Source of the DNA: CADEDV01 sp048498035
Lineage (GTDB): Bacteria > Bacteroidota > Bacteroidia > Chitinophagales > Chitinophagaceae
Reading direction: 5' to 3'
Assembly (NCBI GenBank): GCA_048498035.1
Contig: JBEHYT010000009.1
Location: 109,364-173,363 of the forward strand
Length of the DNA: 64,000 nucleotides
Positions 34,672-42,682 of the stretch are shown here, one piece after another. Positions within the stretch are counted from its first letter, which is position 1. The number at the start of each line of letters is the position of its first letter. A program made the translations under genes and the position numbers. The notes under the pieces are model-generated. The model was given only the letters and a program-made list of their open reading frames with translations, was not told where the DNA came from and searched no databases.

Positions 34672-35898
34672 ATGAGCTTTCTGAACCTGCTTCGACTGGC
34701 CTGGCGCGCTTTGCTTCGTAATAAATTGCGGGCTTTTCTCACTATGTTAGGTATTATAATTGGTGTGGCATCTGTGATCACGATGGTGTCTATCGGGGAA
34801 GGTTCAAAGCAAAGCATTCGTTCCCAACTTTCTGGTATGGGTTCGAATATGGTAACGATTCGTCCGTTCAGTAATCAAACTATTGGCGGCGGCGCCACAC
34901 TCGGATCTTCCGGGGTGCAAACACTGAAGGTACAGGATATTGAAGCCATTCGTAGCAGTTCCCCACACGTAACTGCGGTGTCGCCTGCTGTTTCGAGCAA
35001 TGGTCAGGTGATCAATGCATCCAAAAACTGGCCTACCCAAATGCAGGGCGTGGCGCCGGAATACCTGGACATCCGCGATTGGAAACTACAGGATGGTGTG
35101 GTATTTTCTACCAACGATGTCAAAACGTCGGCCAAAGTATGCCTGTTGGGACAAACGGTGGTGGACAATCTTTTTGACCCAGGTGAAAGTCCCGTTGGCA
35201 AAACAATCCGATTTAAAAATATTCCTTTTACAGTTATTGGTGTGCTGGACAAAAAGGGCGAGAATACGTTTGGCCAGGACCAGGATGATATTATCCTGGC
35301 TCCTTATTCTACGGTTCAAAAACGAATTCTTGCTATTGATTTTATACAAAGCATTTATGCTTCGGCAACGGACGAAAACAGTTCAGCGCAGGCAACAGCA
35401 GAAATTACTGCTGCGCTTCGAAAATCACATAAACTGCCAGACAGCGCCGATGATGATTTCACGGTGCGTACGCAGGCGGAATTGATCAGCACGATCAGTT
35501 CCACCAGCGAACTATTAACCGTATTACTGGCGGCTATTGCCGGCATTTCACTGGTAGTAGGCGGTATTGGTATTATGAACATCATGTATGTATCGGTAAC
35601 AGAACGGACCAAGGAAATTGGCTTGCGGATGTCGATCGGGGCAAGAGGGATTGATATCCTGCTGCAATTTCTCACTGAATCGATCCTGATCAGTATTACC
35701 GGTGGACTGATTGGTGTTGTGTTGGGCATTAGCGCTGCTAAACTCGTAACCATTTTTTTGTCGTGGCCAACGCTGGTTTCAGAATCGTCAATTGTTCTTT
35801 CGTTTGCTGTCTGTGCTATTACAGGTGTCTTTTTTGGATATTATCCTGCGCAAAAGGCATCCAGGCTGGATCCGATCGATGCGCTGCGGTACGAGTGA
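34672..35898 (+). CDS. MacB-type ABC transporter permease (FtsX fold)
   Basis: An inner-membrane permease of 408 residues. It has an N-terminal membrane helix (FLTMLGIIIGVASVITMVSIGEGSK, the MacB hallmark), a large periplasmic MacB_PCD domain (about 45-250) and three C-terminal helices in the FtsX domain (about 280-400). The segment GIGIMNIMYVSVTERTKEIGLRMSIGA is typical. It ends in PIDALRYE, a common MacB C-terminus. It is last in the TolC-MacA-MacB operon and converges with the 107-aa gene at 35903 with only 4 bp between stops. Confidence 0.94.
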   Translation: MSFLNLLRLAWRALLRNKLRAFLTMLGIIIGVASVITMVSIGEGSKQSIRSQLSGMGSNMVTIRPFSNQTIGGGATLGSSGVQTLKVQDIEAIRSSSPHVTAVSPAVSSNGQVINASKNWPTQMQGVAPEYLDIRDWKLQDGVVFSTNDVKTSAKVCLLGQTVVDNLFDPGESPVGKTIRFKNIPFTVIGVLDKKGENTFGQDQDDIILAPYSTVQKRILAIDFIQSIYASATDENSSAQATAEITAALRKSHKLPDSADDDFTVRTQAELISTISSTSELLTVLLAAIAGISLVVGGIGIMNIMYVSVTERTKEIGLRMSIGARGIDILLQFLTESILISITGGLIGVVLGISAAKLVTIFLSWPTLVSESSIVLSFAVCAITGVFFGYYPAQKASRLDPIDALRYE

Positions 35899-35902
35899 GC
35901 CG

Positions 35903-36226
35903 TCACTGGTAAACGGGGTCAGCCCGCAAGACCAATACATCATCCGGGCCGCAATGGCTGTCCTCCTGGGGTGACACCACGACAACCGCCATGATATTTC
36001 TCCATGCCTCCGGTGTGTTATCTTCTAAAAGTTTAATTGTCTTCATTATCTCTGCCGTTCTATTTTGAGGATGTTCAGCAAGTTTGACATTCAGATGATA
36101 ACTATTGATTGCCATTCCAAACACAACGATCTTCGACAACCATATTTCCGTGTATTTTTTTTCTTGCTTGTTGATAGTTGAAAAAAAAGGTTCAAGTATC
36201 TGCTTTAAATAAAGTCGCTTATCCAT
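35903..36226 (-). CDS. 107-aa protein of unknown family, solitary copy (HEPN partner paralog)
   Basis: A 107-residue protein with about 41% identity (44 of 107 positions, no gaps) to the HEPN-linked protein at 36436-36759. Shared features are the start MDK, WLS-I-FG near residues 29-37, PEA near 72 and the strongly conserved end HC-PDDVLVLR-DPVY. No known family or catalytic motif was recognised. It overlaps by 22 bp a decayed HEPN tail upstream (36205-36294), exactly as the intact pair overlaps. It therefore is a leftover of a duplicated HEPN-partner module. Retention of this copy alone suggests an immunity- or antitoxin-like role, which is inference. Confidence 0.75.
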   Translation of the reverse strand: MDKRLYLKQILEPFFSTINKQEKKYTEIWLSKIVVFGMAINSYHLNVKLAEHPQNRTAEIMKTIKLLEDNTPEAWRNIMAVVVVSPQEDSHCGPDDVLVLRADPVYQ

Positions 36227-36294
36227 TTTCTAAACGTCTTAACTGAATTAATAAAATTAGAAACCTCTTCAGGCAGTTTACCCTGCCGATACCT
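36205..36294 (-). pseudogene. Decayed HEPN gene remnant (C-terminal 29 codons)
   Basis: An open stretch of 29 codons ending in TAA at 36205 aligns without gaps to the last 29 residues of the HEPN protein at 36738-37154. Eleven identities include the first Arg-Tyr and the VK-F-KWI end. A TGA (36295-36297) stands where the HEPN protein has Ser109, just after a conserved Gln codon. Further upstream (36298-36435) no convincing HEPN sequence remains. It shows the downstream 107-aa gene once had its own HEPN partner. Confidence 0.65.
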
Positions 36295-36435
36295 TCATTG
36301 ATGATGCCCGCTTAAAACAATCGCACAATAAATAAGCTAAGAAAGCCCTTGCATTTGAAAATAGCTAACGGCATAGTCAGATGGGAAAAGCGATCCAAAA
36401 ACCGATTTTAATGGCACCTTGGTATAAGTACAGAA

Positions 36436-36759
36436 TTACCGGTAAACCGGATCGGTCCGCAACACCAACACATCATCCGGACGACAATGGCCGTGTTCGT
36501 TTGGTAATAGTATAATTACCGACAGTATTTTTTTGTAAGCCTCGGGCAATTTGTTTCGTATCAAATTAAACAAGAACATTCTTTCGTCTTTCTCTCTATC
36601 CGGTTCCGCTATGATGCGTACATGCAAACGATAACGTTCCAGTGAAAAGCCAAACGTTATAATTTCGGACAGCCAGACTTCCGAATATCTTGGTTTGTTG
36701 AAATTGAGTTCATTAAAGAATTCATTCAGCACCGTTTTTAAAAAAGCTTTTTTATCCAT
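36436..36759 (-). CDS. 107-aa protein of unknown family, partner of the HEPN gene
   Basis: A 107-residue protein whose ATG overlaps the last 22 bp of the HEPN gene, so the two are translationally coupled. It is predicted alpha/beta, with an N-terminal helix (KAFLKTVLNEFFNELN), central strands (RYRLHVRIIAE, ILSVIILLP) and the conserved end GHCRPDDVLVLRTDPVYR. It lacks the GS-x10-DxD motif of MNT nucleotidyltransferases, the usual HEPN partner, so it is not a standard HEPN/MNT pair. No function is known. Confidence 0.82.
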   Translation of the reverse strand: MDKKAFLKTVLNEFFNELNFNKPRYSEVWLSEIITFGFSLERYRLHVRIIAEPDREKDERMFLFNLIRNKLPEAYKKILSVIILLPNEHGHCRPDDVLVLRTDPVYR

Positions 36760-37154
36760 TTCTCAAATTGTTTAACAGCCTCCAGGAATAACGAGGCGCT
36801 GGTGATTGTTTGTCCAAATGAATAGCGACTTTGTTCGCTCCAACTATCCAATTCAGTAGAAATAAGATCAAATCCGCCCACTCGTTCACTCCCGTAAACA
36901 TATTTATATAATCCAGCGAGGATCACCAGTTCATAGAAATCATGTGTTTTAAATGGGCGATAAAATTCTTTCCTCGCTTTGTCGAACGCAAAAAAATCAT
37001 CCAGCTCCAGCAGTGAACAGATCCTCGCCTTCAACAGTAATTCTATAGAATACCCGGCGAGGTAAAAAGAACTATCCGGAAACCCATTTTTTACTAACAT
37101 TTCCGATTCCCGGATACGCAGATCGGCCAGGCGCAAAAGGTCATCCTTCGTCAT
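36738..37154 (-). CDS. HEPN-domain protein
   Basis: A 138-residue all-helical protein of the HEPN superfamily. LADLRIRESEMLVKNGFPDSSF then YLAGYSIELLLKARIC (about 9-46) is the typical first helix pair with the ELLLKA motif. Residues 66-71 (RPFKTH) fit the R-x4-H spacing of HEPN ribonucleases and lie in the KTHDF region; whether this is the catalytic pair is uncertain. HEPN proteins act as RNase toxins in toxin-antitoxin and abortive-infection systems or as nucleotide-binding partners. It is first of a two-gene unit with the 107-aa protein. A TAGTTTTG box lies 17 bp upstream of the start. Confidence 0.85.
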   Translation of the reverse strand: MTKDDLLRLADLRIRESEMLVKNGFPDSSFYLAGYSIELLLKARICSLLELDDFFAFDKARKEFYRPFKTHDFYELVILAGLYKYVYGSERVGGFDLISTELDSWSEQSRYSFGQTITSASLFLEAVKQFEKWIKKLF

Positions 37155-37171
37155 CTTCTAACTCTCCTCAC

Positions 37172-37179
37172 CAAAACTA
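37172..37179 (-). promoter_or_regulatory. Candidate -7 promoter element (TAGTTTTG) of the HEPN unit
   Basis: TAGTTTTG fits TAnnTTTG exactly and lies 17 bp before the HEPN start. The upstream sequence overlaps the pfkB terminator and offers no TTG at the usual distance. Confidence 0.4.
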
Positions 37180-37203
37180 CTTTGATCTCCCCGAAAAAGT
37201 GTG

Positions 37204-37243
37204 GGCAAAAAAATCCCGGGCGTGCGGCCCGGGCATTTTTTTT
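37204..37243. terminator. Intrinsic terminator between pfkB-type gene and HEPN unit
   Basis: A 7-bp GC stem CCCGGGC/GCCCGGG (37215-37221 and 37227-37233) is flanked by A7 on the left and T8 on the right. It ends the PfkB gene on the minus strand, and the symmetric tracts would also stop plus-strand transcripts. Confidence 0.9.
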
Positions 37244-37258
37244 ATTTCCTGCTGGTTT

Positions 37259-38182
37259 TTATACCAGTTCAATTTCAAAACTTACCAGTTCTTTGAACTG
37301 TTCAATTCGCCTTGTAATTTCTTCTTTCGTAATTTCCTTAAGCCGGTTGGGTCCGAATTTTTCCACGCAAAAACTGGCCATCGCTGATCCTACGATGATG
37401 GCTCGTTTCATGTTTTCAAAAGAAATATCACCGGTTTTTGCAAGATGGCCAATAAATCCACCGGCAAACGTATCACCCGCGCCAGTTGGATCAAACACTT
37501 CTTCAAGCGGCAGCGCCGGCGCAAAAAACACATCGTCTTTATGAAACAGGAGCGCTCCATGCTCTCCTTTTTTGATGATCAAATATTTTGGTCCCATTTG
37601 CAGGATCGATTTGGCGGCCTTTACCAGTGAAAACTGACCTGTCAATTGCCTTGCTTCGGCGTCATTCACCAGCAGGAGGTCTACATGTTTCAATGTGTCC
37701 TTCAAATCATCCATAGCCACCTCCATCCAGAAGTTCATCGTGTCCATGATAATTAACTTCGGGCGGGCTTTTAGTTGGTTGATCACACTCATCTGCAGTT
37801 TTGGCATCAGGTTTCCCAGCATCAGGAATTCTGCCCCCTGGTAACTATCCGGAACCTTCGGATCAAAATCTGCCAATACGTTCAGATCGGTAACCAATGT
37901 ATCACGCGTATTCATATCCTCATGATAACGACCGCTCCAGAAGAATGACTTTTTATCAGGCACAATTTCCACGCCTTCCAGTTGAACACCGCGATTCGTC
38001 AGGTCTTTCATCTCGTCTGCAGGAAAATCATTTCCCACAATGGATATCTGCAACACCGGCTGCACAAAATTGGAAGCGGCATAGGCCGCATAAGTGGCTG
38101 AACCACCAACAATTTTATCGGTTTTACCAAATGGGGTTTCAATTGCGTCAAAGGCCATCGTACCAACGGTAATCAGGGACAT
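37259..38182 (-). CDS. PfkB-family carbohydrate kinase
   Basis: A cytoplasmic ribokinase-fold sugar or nucleoside kinase of 307 residues. The N-terminal GGSATYAAYAASNF region carries the substrate-binding glycines, and the catalytic motif DPTGAGDTFAGGF near residue 233 holds the base Asp. LLVNDAEARQLTGQ is also typical. The sugar cannot be told from sequence alone. It is a single-gene unit with a TAGGTTTG box 58 bp upstream. Confidence 0.93.
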   Translation of the reverse strand: MSLITVGTMAFDAIETPFGKTDKIVGGSATYAAYAASNFVQPVLQISIVGNDFPADEMKDLTNRGVQLEGVEIVPDKKSFFWSGRYHEDMNTRDTLVTDLNVLADFDPKVPDSYQGAEFLMLGNLMPKLQMSVINQLKARPKLIIMDTMNFWMEVAMDDLKDTLKHVDLLLVNDAEARQLTGQFSLVKAAKSILQMGPKYLIIKKGEHGALLFHKDDVFFAPALPLEEVFDPTGAGDTFAGGFIGHLAKTGDISFENMKRAIIVGSAMASFCVEKFGPNRLKEITKEEITRRIEQFKELVSFEIELV

Positions 38183-38239
38183 TTATCATTTTTTTGATGA
38201 AGTAAACAAAACTCGCCCCAAAGGGGCTTTTACGGCGTG

Positions 38240-38247
38240 CAAACCTA
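38240..38247 (-). promoter_or_regulatory. Candidate -7 promoter element (TAGGTTTG) of the PfkB gene
   Basis: TAGGTTTG fits TAnnTTTG and would give a 50-nt leader containing a small hairpin (GCCCC-TTT-GGGGC at about 38213-38225). No -33 TTG at the expected distance. Confidence 0.38.
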
Positions 38248-38377
38248 AACAATTTATCGAATGACCCTGCTACTATTATAATGAAAAAATGACGCCCGAC
38301 GGGTAAAATGGCTCCAAAAATCAGGGTTTCATCGCCACCGGGCGCGTAAAACATGACTATTTTGATCGATTACTGTT

Positions 38378-38385
38378 TATCTTTG
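38378..38385 (+). promoter_or_regulatory. Candidate -7 promoter element (TATCTTTG) 5 bp before the TetR gene
   Basis: TATCTTTG fits TAnnTTTG exactly but lies only 5 bp before the ATG at 38391, which would give a leaderless mRNA. No operator palindrome for the regulator was clear in 38246-38390. Confidence 0.4.
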
Positions 38386-38390
38386 GTTTT

Positions 38391-38984
38391 ATGGTTAAGT
38401 CACCCCGAAAAAAAGCGTCCAAAAAGGACCTGATTCTCCGGAAAGCCGCGGCAATGTTTCGCGAAAAAGGCTTTGCGGCAACTTCCATGCGCGACCTGGC
38501 AGAGTCTGTAGGTATAGAAGCTGCAAGCCTCTATAATCACATCCGTTCCAAGAACGAGATCCTGGAAGCGATTTGCTTTGATGTAGCCAACCGTTTTAAT
38601 GCGAATATGGACGTGCTGGACGCAGGGCATCTTAAAGCCATTTCCAAAGTGGAATCCCTTCTCCGCTTTCACATCCGGCAGATGGTGGATCACTACGAAG
38701 AAGTGTATGTGTGTGACCGTGAATGGAAACACCTGGATGACCCTTACCTGTCTAACTTCCAAAGCCAGCGTCGTAATTACCGTAAAAAATTTGCCGCGAT
38801 TATTGAAGATGGCATTCAGAAAGGAGAAATCCGCAAGATAGATGCTCCTACCGCAGTATTGATCATGCTCCACGCTGTAAGCGGAATCGAAAGCTGGCAT
38901 CGCAGCACAGCCAAGATCAATGCGCAGGAACTGGAAGATAATATGGTCACCATTATGATTGATGGACTGAACAAACAAGGTTAG
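38391..38984 (+). CDS. TetR/AcrR-family regulator of the phenylacetate operon (PaaR-like)
   Basis: A 197-residue TetR-type repressor. The N-terminal helix-turn-helix (MFREKGFAATSMRDLAESVGIEAASLYNHIRSKNEIL, about 23-58) is followed by a ligand-binding helical domain. It is first of the paa genes, 3 bp before paaE, so it is likely cotranscribed and autoregulated. By analogy with PaaR proteins it probably responds to phenylacetyl-CoA; this is inference from position. Confidence 0.88.
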   Translation: MVKSPRKKASKKDLILRKAAAMFREKGFAATSMRDLAESVGIEAASLYNHIRSKNEILEAICFDVANRFNANMDVLDAGHLKAISKVESLLRFHIRQMVDHYEEVYVCDREWKHLDDPYLSNFQSQRRNYRKKFAAIIEDGIQKGEIRKIDAPTAVLIMLHAVSGIESWHRSTAKINAQELEDNMVTIMIDGLNKQG

Positions 38985-38987
38985 TTC

Positions 38988-40067
38988 ATGGCGGTGCATT
39001 TTCACCCAGTACAGGTAAAAGAAGTAAGGCGGGAAACACCCGACTGCGTATCAGTATTGCTTGATATTCCCGGGCACCTCCAACAGGATTTTGCATTCAA
39101 GCAAGGACAAAGCCTCACACTTCGTACCATCATCAACGACCAGGAAATCCGGAGAACCTATTCCATTTGCAGCTCTCCCCTCGAGAAGGAATGGCGCGTC
39201 GCGATCAAAAAAGTGGACGGCGGCCTGTTTTCCTCTTTTGCCAACCAGGATCTGAAAAAAGGAGACCTCCTGGAAATTATGCAGCCCGTGGGCAGGTTTT
39301 ATACCGAGTTAAACCCTTCTCACACGAAAAATTATGTGGCTTTTGCAGCCGGCAGCGGCATTACCCCGGTGCTTTCGCTGGTTAAAACCACGCTTGCAAC
39401 AGAGCCGCACAGCACCTTTACACTGGTATATGGCAACCGCAGCCGCAACTCCATTATCTTCTTTGAAGAACTGGAGGGTTTAAAAAACCGGTATATGGAA
39501 CGTTTTAACCTGGTACACGTACTGAGCCGGGAAAAAACGGATACGCCGGTGAATGCAGGGCGGATCGACAGCAGCAAACTGCGTGAACTGGAAAAACTTG
39601 TTGACTATACTGCCACTGACGATTTCTTTATTTGCGGCCCCGAGGAAATGATCTTCTCGGTGCGCGACTACCTGCTGGAAAAAGGTATTGACCGCAGCCG
39701 TATTCACTTCGAACTTTTTACCACGCCAGGGCAGTCGGTGGCTCAAAAAACAACCGTCACCGCTCCGGCAGCCACCGGCGCATTAAGCCAGGTAACCATT
39801 CAACTGGATGGGCGTTCCTTTGATTTCGAAATGCCGGCGTCTGGCACCCAAAGTATTCTCGATGCTGCTTTGCAGCAGGGAGCCGACCTTCCCTATGCCT
39901 GCAAAGGAGGGGTTTGCTGTACCTGCAAGGCAAAATTGCTGGAAGGCTCCGTGCATATGGACGTACACTGGGGGCTGGAAGACGAGGAAATTAGCCAGGG
40001 CTATATTCTCACCTGTCAAAGCCATCCCACCGCCGCCCGTCTGCGGGTGGATTTCGATGCCAAATAG
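38988..40067 (+). CDS. paaE: Phenylacetyl-CoA epoxidase reductase subunit PaaE
   Basis: PaaE passes electrons from NADPH to the di-iron epoxidase PaaABC(D). The 359-residue protein has an FNR-like FAD domain (RRTYSICSSP near residue 55), an NAD(P) domain (FAAGSGITPVLS near 124 and FFICGPEEMI) and a C-terminal plant-type 2Fe-2S ferredoxin domain with the four Cys in CKGGVCCTCK and LTCQ. The start ATG is 3 bp after the TetR gene stop. The next gene, paaA, is 122 bp away and has its own promoter candidate. Confidence 0.96.
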   Translation: MAVHFHPVQVKEVRRETPDCVSVLLDIPGHLQQDFAFKQGQSLTLRTIINDQEIRRTYSICSSPLEKEWRVAIKKVDGGLFSSFANQDLKKGDLLEIMQPVGRFYTELNPSHTKNYVAFAAGSGITPVLSLVKTTLATEPHSTFTLVYGNRSRNSIIFFEELEGLKNRYMERFNLVHVLSREKTDTPVNAGRIDSSKLRELEKLVDYTATDDFFICGPEEMIFSVRDYLLEKGIDRSRIHFELFTTPGQSVAQKTTVTAPAATGALSQVTIQLDGRSFDFEMPASGTQSILDAALQQGADLPYACKGGVCCTCKAKLLEGSVHMDVHWGLEDEEISQGYILTCQSHPTAARLRVDFDAK

Positions 40068-40137
40068 CCCTTATCCTGCTGGATTTCAAATGGTACGGAT
40101 TTAACGGTCAAAATACGAACACCCGTCAGCTTTTTCG

Positions 40138-40145
40138 TAAATTTG
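40138..40145 (+). promoter_or_regulatory. Candidate -7 promoter element (TAAATTTG) of paaA
   Basis: TAAATTTG fits TAnnTTTG and lies 44 bp before paaA. No clear TTG upstream. If real it allows expression of paaA-paaY apart from paaE. Confidence 0.4.
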
Positions 40146-40189
40146 TAGTTAAGGGATTACCCATCCCAAACTTTCAAAACCAGACGATT

Positions 40190-41128
40190 ATGGCCAGCCC
40201 CGAGCAGTTATTTACAGATAAGATTGAAGCAGAGGTAAAAATAGAGCCTCGCGACTGGATGCCGGAAGCTTACCGGAAAACAAATCTCCGGCAGATCAGC
40301 CAGCATGCGCACAGCGAAATAGTAGGTATGCTGCCGGAAGGCAACTGGATTTCGCGCGCACCGTCACTGAAAAGAAAAGCGATCCTGCTGGCAAAGGTCC
40401 AGGACGAAGCAGGACACGGCTTATATCTTTATTGCGCAGCAGAAACACTGGGCATGTCGCGCGAGGAAATGATCAATGATCTTCATAGTGGCAAAGCAAA
40501 ATATTCTTCCATTTTTAATTATCCTACACTGACCTGGGCAGATATGGGTGCAATTGGCTGGCTGGTGGATGGCGCTGCCATCCTAAACCAGGTGATGCTG
40601 TGCAGAACCTCCTATGGGCCTTATGCCCGCGCCATGGTGCGGATTTGCAAGGAAGAAAGTTTTCATCAGCGGCAAGGGTTTGAATCGCTGCTGGTATTAA
40701 GCCGCGGAACGGATGAACAACGGGCCATGTGCCAGGATGCGATCAATCGCTGGTGGTGGCCTTCTTTAATGATGTTTGGCCCGCGCGACAGTGAAAGTAC
40801 CAACAGCGACCAAAGCATGAAATGGAAAATAAAACGCAAAAGCAATGATGAGCTGCGCCAGAATTTTGTAGATATGTGTGCCGAACAGGTGAAAGTGCTG
40901 GGCATGACACTGCCTGATCCTGATTTGAAATGGAATGAAAAAAACGGCCATTATGATTTTGGAGCTATTGACTGGACCGAGTTCTGGAACGTAGTGAAGG
41001 GAAATGGCCCCTGCAATAAACAACGGCTGGAAGCGAGGAGAAAAGCCTGGGAAGAAGGAGAATGGGTACGCGAGGCTGCTGCCGCCCATGCGCGCAAACA
41101 GGATAAACTTACAACTAAAGCCGCCTGA
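40190..41128 (+). CDS. paaA: Phenylacetyl-CoA epoxidase catalytic subunit PaaA
   Basis: PaaA holds the di-iron centre that makes ring-1,2-epoxyphenylacetyl-CoA from phenylacetyl-CoA and O2. The 312-residue protein has the two carboxylate-bridged iron motifs EAGHGLYLYCAAETLG (ExxH, about residue 70) and CKEESFHQRQGFE (ExxH, about 155). The segment MPEAYRKTNLRQISQHAHSEI is conserved in PaaA. Its stop overlaps the start of the lipoprotein gene (ATGA). Confidence 0.97.
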   Translation: MASPEQLFTDKIEAEVKIEPRDWMPEAYRKTNLRQISQHAHSEIVGMLPEGNWISRAPSLKRKAILLAKVQDEAGHGLYLYCAAETLGMSREEMINDLHSGKAKYSSIFNYPTLTWADMGAIGWLVDGAAILNQVMLCRTSYGPYARAMVRICKEESFHQRQGFESLLVLSRGTDEQRAMCQDAINRWWWPSLMMFGPRDSESTNSDQSMKWKIKRKSNDELRQNFVDMCAEQVKVLGMTLPDPDLKWNEKNGHYDFGAIDWTEFWNVVKGNGPCNKQRLEARRKAWEEGEWVREAAAAHARKQDKLTTKAA

Positions 41129-41550
41129 TGAAATTTTTTATCATTCCTGCAGCCGTTGTTATGCTGTTGTTTTTAGTTTGTTGTAATAGTGTATCCAACA
41201 AGCCGAAAAAGGAAGATCACAGGGTAGTGCTGGTACGGGATACGATGAATACCGTAAAAATGACAGACACGCTCGTCATTGGAGAATCAGTTTGCCGCGG
41301 TTGCGCATACGAAGGATCCATCCAATTTGATATTGCCGACAGTCTTCATCTTGTAAAACTGCTTGCTATTGAAACAAATGATGATCATCCCTCCGATATG
41401 AACGGCGGTTATATAGGAAAAACCATTGTATTGGCGCCTGTAAAGCCAGGCACAACAACCATCCGGCTTTACAAGATCTATTCATCCAAAACAGCCGCCG
41501 CAGATTCCCTGCATCCTGCTTCTTATTCCATAACGGTAGAAAATCAATAA
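41128..41550 (+). CDS. Uncharacterised lipoprotein inside the paa operon
   Basis: A 140-residue SPII lipoprotein (MLLFLVCCNSVSNK, Cys near residue 18-19). The mature part is beta-rich. It contains a CRGC motif (SVCRGCAYEGS, residue about 57), a GGYIGKTIVLAPV segment and a C-terminal KPGTTTIRLYKIYSS stretch, vaguely like chagasin-type Ig folds but without the family's key loops. It starts at the ATGA overlap with paaA and ends 2 bp before paaB, so it is translationally coupled into the epoxidase genes. A periplasmic lipoprotein here has no place in the standard pathway. Confidence 0.78.
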   Translation: MKFFIIPAAVVMLLFLVCCNSVSNKPKKEDHRVVLVRDTMNTVKMTDTLVIGESVCRGCAYEGSIQFDIADSLHLVKLLAIETNDDHPSDMNGGYIGKTIVLAPVKPGTTTIRLYKIYSSKTAAADSLHPASYSITVENQ

Positions 41551-41552
41551 TA

Positions 41553-41924
41553 ATGAACAGCTTTTTTATAAAACGATTTTATTACGGTGATATCCCGGAC
41601 GACAAAGCCGGCGGCATCGACACTACCGGCACTCACCAGCCGAAAGAGAACTGGCCGCTGTGGGAGGTTTTTATCAGGAGCAAGCAGGGGCTTGATCATA
41701 AACACGTGGGCAGCCTGCATGCAGCAGATGCGCAAATGGCGATTGAGAATGCACGTGATGTGTACACGCGCCGGTTGGAAGGTGTAAGCATTTGGGTGGT
41801 GGAATCAAAACATATCCATGCGTCAAGTCCCGATGAAGCAGCATCCCTGTACGACCCGGCTGAAGATAAAATTTACAGGCATCCTACCTTTTATGATTTG
41901 CCCGACGAAGTGAACCACATGTAA
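41553..41924 (+). CDS. paaB: Phenylacetyl-CoA epoxidase subunit PaaB
   Basis: PaaB is the small subunit that links PaaAC units in the epoxidase. The 123-residue protein shows WPLWEVFIRSKQGLDHKHVGS, DAQMAIENARDVYTRR and VSIWVV, the PaaB core. An N-terminal extension of about 33 residues (NSFFIKRFYYGDIPDDKAGG) precedes the usual start of the core; E. coli PaaB is 95 residues. It lies 2 bp after the lipoprotein gene and 1 bp before paaC. Confidence 0.95.
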   Translation: MNSFFIKRFYYGDIPDDKAGGIDTTGTHQPKENWPLWEVFIRSKQGLDHKHVGSLHAADAQMAIENARDVYTRRLEGVSIWVVESKHIHASSPDEAASLYDPAEDKIYRHPTFYDLPDEVNHM

Positions 41925-41925
41925 T

Positions 41926-42675
41926 ATGAACCACCGAATTGATTATATTCTTCATCTTGCAGATACTTCCCTGATACTTTCCCAGCGCAACGCGGCCTGG
42001 TGTGGTCACGGGCCGGTACTGGAGCAGGATATTGCGATCACCAATATCTCCCTTGACCTGCTGGGACAGGCTCGGAATTTTTATCAATATGCGGCAACGC
42101 TAAAGGCAGATGGCAGCACCGAGGACAGCCTTGCTTATTTACGCACCGAACGTGAATTTAAAAACCTGCTGCTATGCGAACAACCCAATGGCGACTGGGC
42201 ACAAACTGTGCTGCGACTATTTTTCTTCAGCAACTATCAGCACCTGCTTTACCAGGAATTGCAAAACAGCACAGATACTCAACTAGCAGCCATTGCAGCT
42301 AAAGCACTTAAAGAAGTTACTTATCACCTCCGGTGGAGCAGCGAATGGGTGATTCGCCTGGGCGATGGAACAGAAGAAAGCGTGATGCGTATGAAAAAGG
42401 CAGTAGACGCACTTTGGACCTATACCGGCGAACTTTTTCTTCCCGCAGATTATGAATTGGCGGTAGCTGCCAACGGAGCCGGCGTAGATGTAAGCAGATT
42501 GCAACAGCAATGGACCAACCGGGTAAGATCAGTATTTGAAGAAGCCCATCTTAGCGTTCCCGAAGGATCATTTTGGCAAACGGGAGGGAAAATTGGTCGT
42601 CATACAGAAGAGTTGGGATACATCCTGGCAGAAATGCAATATCTGCAACGGACTTATCCTGGCGCAGAATGGTGA
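41926..42675 (+). CDS. paaC: Phenylacetyl-CoA epoxidase structural subunit PaaC
   Basis: PaaC is the ferritin-fold structural partner of PaaA. The 249-residue protein has LADTSLILSQRNAAWCGHGPVLEQDIAITNISLDLLGQAR near the N-terminus and TYHLRWSSEWVIRLGDGTEES in the middle, both typical. It overlaps the unused upstream part of the paaD frame and starts 1 bp after paaB. Confidence 0.96.
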   Translation: MNHRIDYILHLADTSLILSQRNAAWCGHGPVLEQDIAITNISLDLLGQARNFYQYAATLKADGSTEDSLAYLRTEREFKNLLLCEQPNGDWAQTVLRLFFFSNYQHLLYQELQNSTDTQLAAIAAKALKEVTYHLRWSSEWVIRLGDGTEESVMRMKKAVDALWTYTGELFLPADYELAVAANGAGVDVSRLQQQWTNRVRSVFEEAHLSVPEGSFWQTGGKIGRHTEELGYILAEMQYLQRTYPGAEW

Positions 42676-42682
42676 GCAAACA

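Noticed and set aside
36400..36430. TGGCAC sequence as a sigma-54 promoter
   Set aside because: No GC pair follows at the -12 position and it lies after a gene end.
36298..36435. More of the decayed HEPN gene upstream of the 29-codon remnant
   Set aside because: One frame gives a vaguely HEPN-like stretch but it needs a stop and does not align well; only the last 29 codons are convincing.
36942..36959. R-x4-H of the HEPN protein as a proven RNase active site
   Set aside because: The spacing fits, but the His belongs to a KTHD-type loop present in many non-catalytic HEPN proteins, so catalysis is not claimed.
38213..38225. GCCCC-AAA-GGGGC hairpin before the PfkB gene as a terminator or riboswitch
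   Set aside because: Only five base pairs with a three-base loop and no proper T tract in the right direction; no known riboswitch pattern.
42536..42682. Upstream extension of paaD inside paaC
   Set aside because: The residues do not look like PaaD and the ATG at 42683 is the natural start after paaC.
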